Shown piece after piece: positions 61,076 to 64,000 of a stretch of 64,000 nucleotides of DNA. The first letter of the stretch is position 1. Each line of letters begins with the position of its first letter. Below the pieces are notes generated by a model. It searched no databases, was not told the DNA's origin, and worked only from the letters and a program-made list of their open reading frames with translations. A program made the translations under genes and the position numbers. Origin of the DNA: Ianthella basta (taxonomy: Eukaryota; Porifera; Demospongiae; Verongiida; Ianthellidae); contig OZ025874.1 in assembly GCA_964019415.1 (NCBI GenBank), forward strand, positions 2,137,512 through 2,201,511. Reading direction: 5' to 3'.

Positions 61076-61859
61076 ATTTTATGTAACTTTATTTATTACA
61101 CTAAGTCACAGTAAGATTTGCAATTTTTTACCTTAAATAGACCACCAACCCTAGGCCAACTTCAGCTCAAATTCAATTACTTAAATAATTTCTCCCAGGC
61201 GTGCCATTTTCTTCAGTCAATTCTGTTGATTTCCTGCCATTTTACTTCCTTTTAGTGTATTGGGCGTAGGAAGTAGTTTCAATAAGGGGGGGGGGGGGGC
61301 TGTAGTGGTACGATAAAGGTTTGCGAGCGGAGGGGGCAAATTTTTTTCTATTGTGCAACACCTGCCCCTTGCACAATACAGAATGGAGCAGGATTGTGGT
61401 GCGGGACGTGCACTAGGGGCTGCACTGGCTAGATAAGCGAGACTATATTGCCGGGCATTCTACAACTTCAGACTTCAGTACAACCAAGAGACATCTAACC
61501 TACAGAAGGCACTTACCTACCTGGCGAACGCGCCATAGAACTGTGGGTAAATTATCCTACTGCTCCCCATCGTTCATGAGCTACAGCTGACGGAGAAGAA
61601 TAAGAATAATAAGAATAAGACTAAACACGAAAAGAGGCGACAATACTTTCTGCAGGAGGGCGCACTGGTGCTTGAAAGTAAGGTTAGCTCTGTAAACTGT
61701 ACAGCCTCCCATCCTTGCAAGCGGTTTCTTTTGTCAGTTCTTGCTTCTGTTCAGGAGCAGCGCTACTTTTTGTTCATGTTACAGCATAAAATAACCACCG
61801 TCATTCCTACATAGACAACACTACCATGCTGTCTGATAGTACTGAATGAAAAGGTTTTT
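61076..61859. other. Spacer with a G-run
   Basis: 61140-61180 (CCAACCCTAGGCCAACTTCA) resembles 40845-40885 in intron 4 of plus gene B. There is a G-run at 61287-61300. No gene is seen. Confidence 0.4.
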
Positions 61860-62031
61860 GAGCAATTCATGCAACATAGATGTCATATAACAAATCAGGA
61901 AATTTTGACCCGTGGGTCTTTGTCAGCTGAACAACTGTTGTTCAGCTTGAACAAGAGTTGCTCAGCTGACAAAGACCCACGGGTCGAAATTTCCTGATTT
62001 GTTATATGACATCTACGTTGCGTGAATTGCT
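61860..62031. repeat. Long foldback hairpin
   Basis: Arms of about 75 bases (AGCAATTCATGCAACATAGA to its near-complement) around CAGCTGAACAACTGTTGTTCAGCTTG. The motif GACAAAGACCCACGGGTCGAAA at the inner part is laid out like the GATGAAGACC..GGTCGAAA of the 53398 repeat, so the two may be related terminal sequences. Confidence 0.7.
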
Positions 62032-62097
62032 TAAAACCCGTTTCGTTCACGTATGATGCAACAATGAGCCTCTACAATAATATCATAAATAATACTG

Positions 62098-62165
62098 TAT
62101 GTATCACATCAAGTTCAAGTGTTGCAACATTAATTTGCCGCACTCCAGATGTCACCCAGTTATCA
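62098..62165 (+). other. Copy of sequence 5' of the GTPase exon
   Basis: Matches 42865-42930 of plus gene B (ATCACATCAAGTTCAAGTG, then CACTCCAGATGTCACCCAGTT), about 75 bases before the GTPase exon there. The match stops where the LINE tail begins. Confidence 0.65.
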
Positions 62166-64000
62166 TGGTATTCAATTCAATTCAATTCAATAACCAAAAT
62201 GGATACATCTCCAATACTGGAGGTCATCCCTATACTTATACACTGATATGTTAGCATGGCAAGTAGTTAGTTATACGATATAGAAGCTATTTAAAATTAT
62301 CTGTCCATCTTGAGCGTGGTCTTCCTCTTGGTCTCTTCCCCTCCATCTCTCCAACAAAAACTTTCTTTGTTAACCTCTCATTGCTCATTTCTTCCAGTCT
62401 AACCCTCCACTTCTCCTGCCTTCTCTTCACTGCATCCAAAACACTTTCTTGTCTCAACTTCTCCCTAATTTCTACATTTCTCATCCGATCCAACCTAGTC
62501 ACACCTTCGATCTGCCTCAACACCTTCATCTGGGTGGCCTGCACTTTCAGTTGCTGCTGCTTAGATAGAGTCCACGTCTCACAACCGTACAATAATGTTG
62601 GCATCACTGTGGCATTCACTACTTTCAGCTTAGTGCTCATGCTCAATTCCTTCCTTCTCAATACTACATCATTCAACCCTATGATCACCTGTGTTGCACC
62701 CCCAATCCTTGCCTCTACTTCCTTCTCCATTCTCCCATCACTACTAATCATCACACCCAAGTACTTCATTACATCTACCTGTTCTATTACCTCTTCATCA
62801 ATTTTGACTTCACATTCCTCTCTCTTCCTTGCAATCCTCATCACTTTAGTCTTTCTCCAATTCACCCTCAGCTCCCACCTGCTCAGCACATCACTCATCA
62901 CCTGTAAATTGTGCTGTAGCCCTTCCACTGATTCTGCCATTACCACCATGTCATCCGCAAAAAGGAGTAGCCCTACATCACCAGTTGACAACTTCACCTC
63001 CCTCAGAAACTGCCTTCTTGCCTCCCTCGTCACACTGTCGATAAACACATTAAAGAGCCATGGTGAGAGAGTGCAGCCCTGCCTCACACCTCTATGCACC
63101 TCAAACAACTCTGATTCCATTTCCCCAACTTTCACCTTGGCCCTTCCGTTGACATACAGTGCCTGAATTGCCCTTAACAGCCTTCCTTTCACCCCATAAG
63201 CATATAGCACTTTCCACAACTTTTCCCTGCTTACATTGTCGTATGCCTTTTCCAGATCCACAAAAGCCATGTATGTTTTCTTATCTTTCTCGATGGTTTT
63301 CTCCACAATTTGCTTGACTGCAAAAATTTGGTCATTGCACCCCCTGCCAGTTCTGAAACCTCCTTGCTCGTCCATCACTTTGTCAACTGTTGCCATCTTC
63401 ACCCGCTCATTCAATACCCTCGCAAACACCTTACCAACAGTACTCATTAGACTAATTCCTCTGTAGTTTGCACACTCTAGTCTGCTTCCTTTCTTGTGGA
63501 CTGGTACTACCACTGCATTCTTCCAGTCTCCAGGGGCTACCCCCACTCTCCACACCAAATTGAATACATCTGCCATCCACTCTATCACCACTTCACCCCC
63601 TGCTTTTAACATCTCAGGCAGAATCCCACAAATACCAGGTGCCTTTCTCATCTTAAGCCTCTTCACCCCATTTCTCACTTCCTCCCTCATTATTCCCATA
63701 TCATCCTCCTGCATTGCCTCACTACACTGTGTGTCTGAGAGGGGCTCTCCCACTTCATGGAATAACTCTTCAAAGTGCTCTTTCCACCTGCCAATGACTT
63801 CACCCCCCTCTGACAATACTTGACCATTCTTACCATTAATGCGAGTCATACTCTCCTTTGTCATCCTGTTTCCATTCACCCTAGCCCAAAAACGTGGCTG
63901 ATTGCCTTTTGCATCCTTCTCCAACTCCTTCCCAAACTGCACCCACTCATCATTTTTAGCCTTTCTGACTAATTTCCTTGCCTCTAGCTTTGCCTCATTG
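62166..64000 (-). mobile_element. RTE-like LINE, 3' end, running off the window
   Basis: The minus-strand coding end is at 62287, followed by a 3' UTR of about 95 bases and a tail of GAATT pentamers (62168-62192), as usual for RTE-type elements. It is inserted into the unit-B-like segment 62098-62165. The 5' part lies outside the window. Confidence 0.8.
62287..64000 (-). CDS. RTE-like reverse transcriptase, intact to the window edge
   Basis: Open for more than 570 codons; the frame continues through 64000 (NEAKLEARKLVRKAKNDEW upstream of the Met at 63942), so the true start lies outside. RT motifs: WKNAVVVPVHKKG, CANYRGISLMSTVGKVFARV, EQGGFRTGRGCNDQIF, FVDLEKAYDNVSRE, GVRQGCTLSPWLFNVFID, LLLFADDMVVMAES and MKYLGVMISSDG. 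The C-terminus ends with KRPRGRPRSRWTD, typical of RTE-like elements. The catalytic FADD is intact. The apurinic endonuclease domain, if present, is outside the window. Confidence 0.88.
   Translation of the reverse strand, partial: NEAKLEARKLVRKAKNDEWVQFGKELEKDAKGNQPRFWARVNGNRMTKESMTRINGKNGQVLSEGGEVIGRWKEHFEELFHEVGEPLSDTQCSEAMQEDDMGIMREEVRNGVKRLKMRKAPGICGILPEMLKAGGEVVIEWMADVFNLVWRVGVAPGDWKNAVVVPVHKKGSRLECANYRGISLMSTVGKVFARVLNERVKMATVDKVMDEQGGFRTGRGCNDQIFAVKQIVEKTIEKDKKTYMAFVDLEKAYDNVSREKLWKVLYAYGVKGRLLRAIQALYVNGRAKVKVGEMESELFEVHRGVRQGCTLSPWLFNVFIDSVTREARRQFLREVKLSTGDVGLLLFADDMVVMAESVEGLQHNLQVMSDVLSRWELRVNWRKTKVMRIARKREECEVKIDEEVIEQVDVMKYLGVMISSDGRMEKEVEARIGGATQVIIGLNDVVLRRKELSMSTKLKVVNATVMPTLLYGCETWTLSKQQQLKVQATQMKVLRQIEGVTRLDRMRNVEIREKLRQESVLDAVKRRQEKWRVRLEEMSNERLTKKVFVGEMEGKRPRGRPRSRWTDNFK

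Overview
The window is animal DNA: spliced genes with GT-AG introns, long (GT)n tracts, and many different mobile elements. Death-fold domains joined to an AIG1/GIMAP GTPase, alongside Helitron, pogo, RTE-like and Penelope-like elements and introns filled with MITEs, suit an early-branching invertebrate. A sponge is my best guess, but no marker gene proves it.

The backbone is a tandem array of one gene block. Its core is a head-to-head pair. The plus-strand gene encodes a CARD/Death-like domain, a transmembrane segment with a Cys/Trp-rich stretch, short Ser/Thr linkers, an AIG1/GIMAP-type GTPase and a coiled coil; one copy ends in a dsRBD-like domain. The minus-strand gene starts with a CARD and ends in a coiled-coil, acidic, proline-rich module. 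The pair shares a promoter of about 200-330 bp. I see unit 0 (plus gene only, 295-1347, reduced), unit A (minus gene 5335-13723; plus gene 13959-29148), unit B (32827-36183; 36513-44331) and unit C (45053-49487; 49689-52784 and beyond). A smaller related gene (death-fold plus dsRBD-like tail, no GTPase) lies at 3330-4680, and a sister gene starts at 54347. Plus genes A and B can be spliced in silico, with every intron in phase 1, into open proteins of 682 and 756 residues. The three minus-gene copies each carry different damage.

Mobile elements fill the introns and spacers. They include three copies of a TA-flanked transposon with a PHD finger (10177, 14990, 29660), one of them inserted in a CARD exon and itself hit by a Helitron that carries a LINE fragment. 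There is a pogo/POGK-like transposon with a second, HIRAN-like gene (16026-18690), a small Helitron (20823-21235), a near-perfect 563-bp-arm palindrome (21286-22448), and an inverted-repeat element with a RecQ-like fragment (24422-25182). A 765-bp tandem duplication lies at 25215-26744. Unit C holds mariner-type MITEs (51567-52633), and beyond it are foldbacks, a piggyBac-like MITE (55372-55978), a CACTA-like element (56276-59179), a Penelope-like fossil (about 59820-61075) and an RTE-like LINE (62166 to the window end).

The most interesting biology is the array itself. It looks like a fast-changing innate-immunity or cell-death locus in which a membrane-anchored GIMAP GTPase with a death-fold and a possible RNA-binding tail is transcribed divergently from a CARD protein. 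The function is inferred from domains only.
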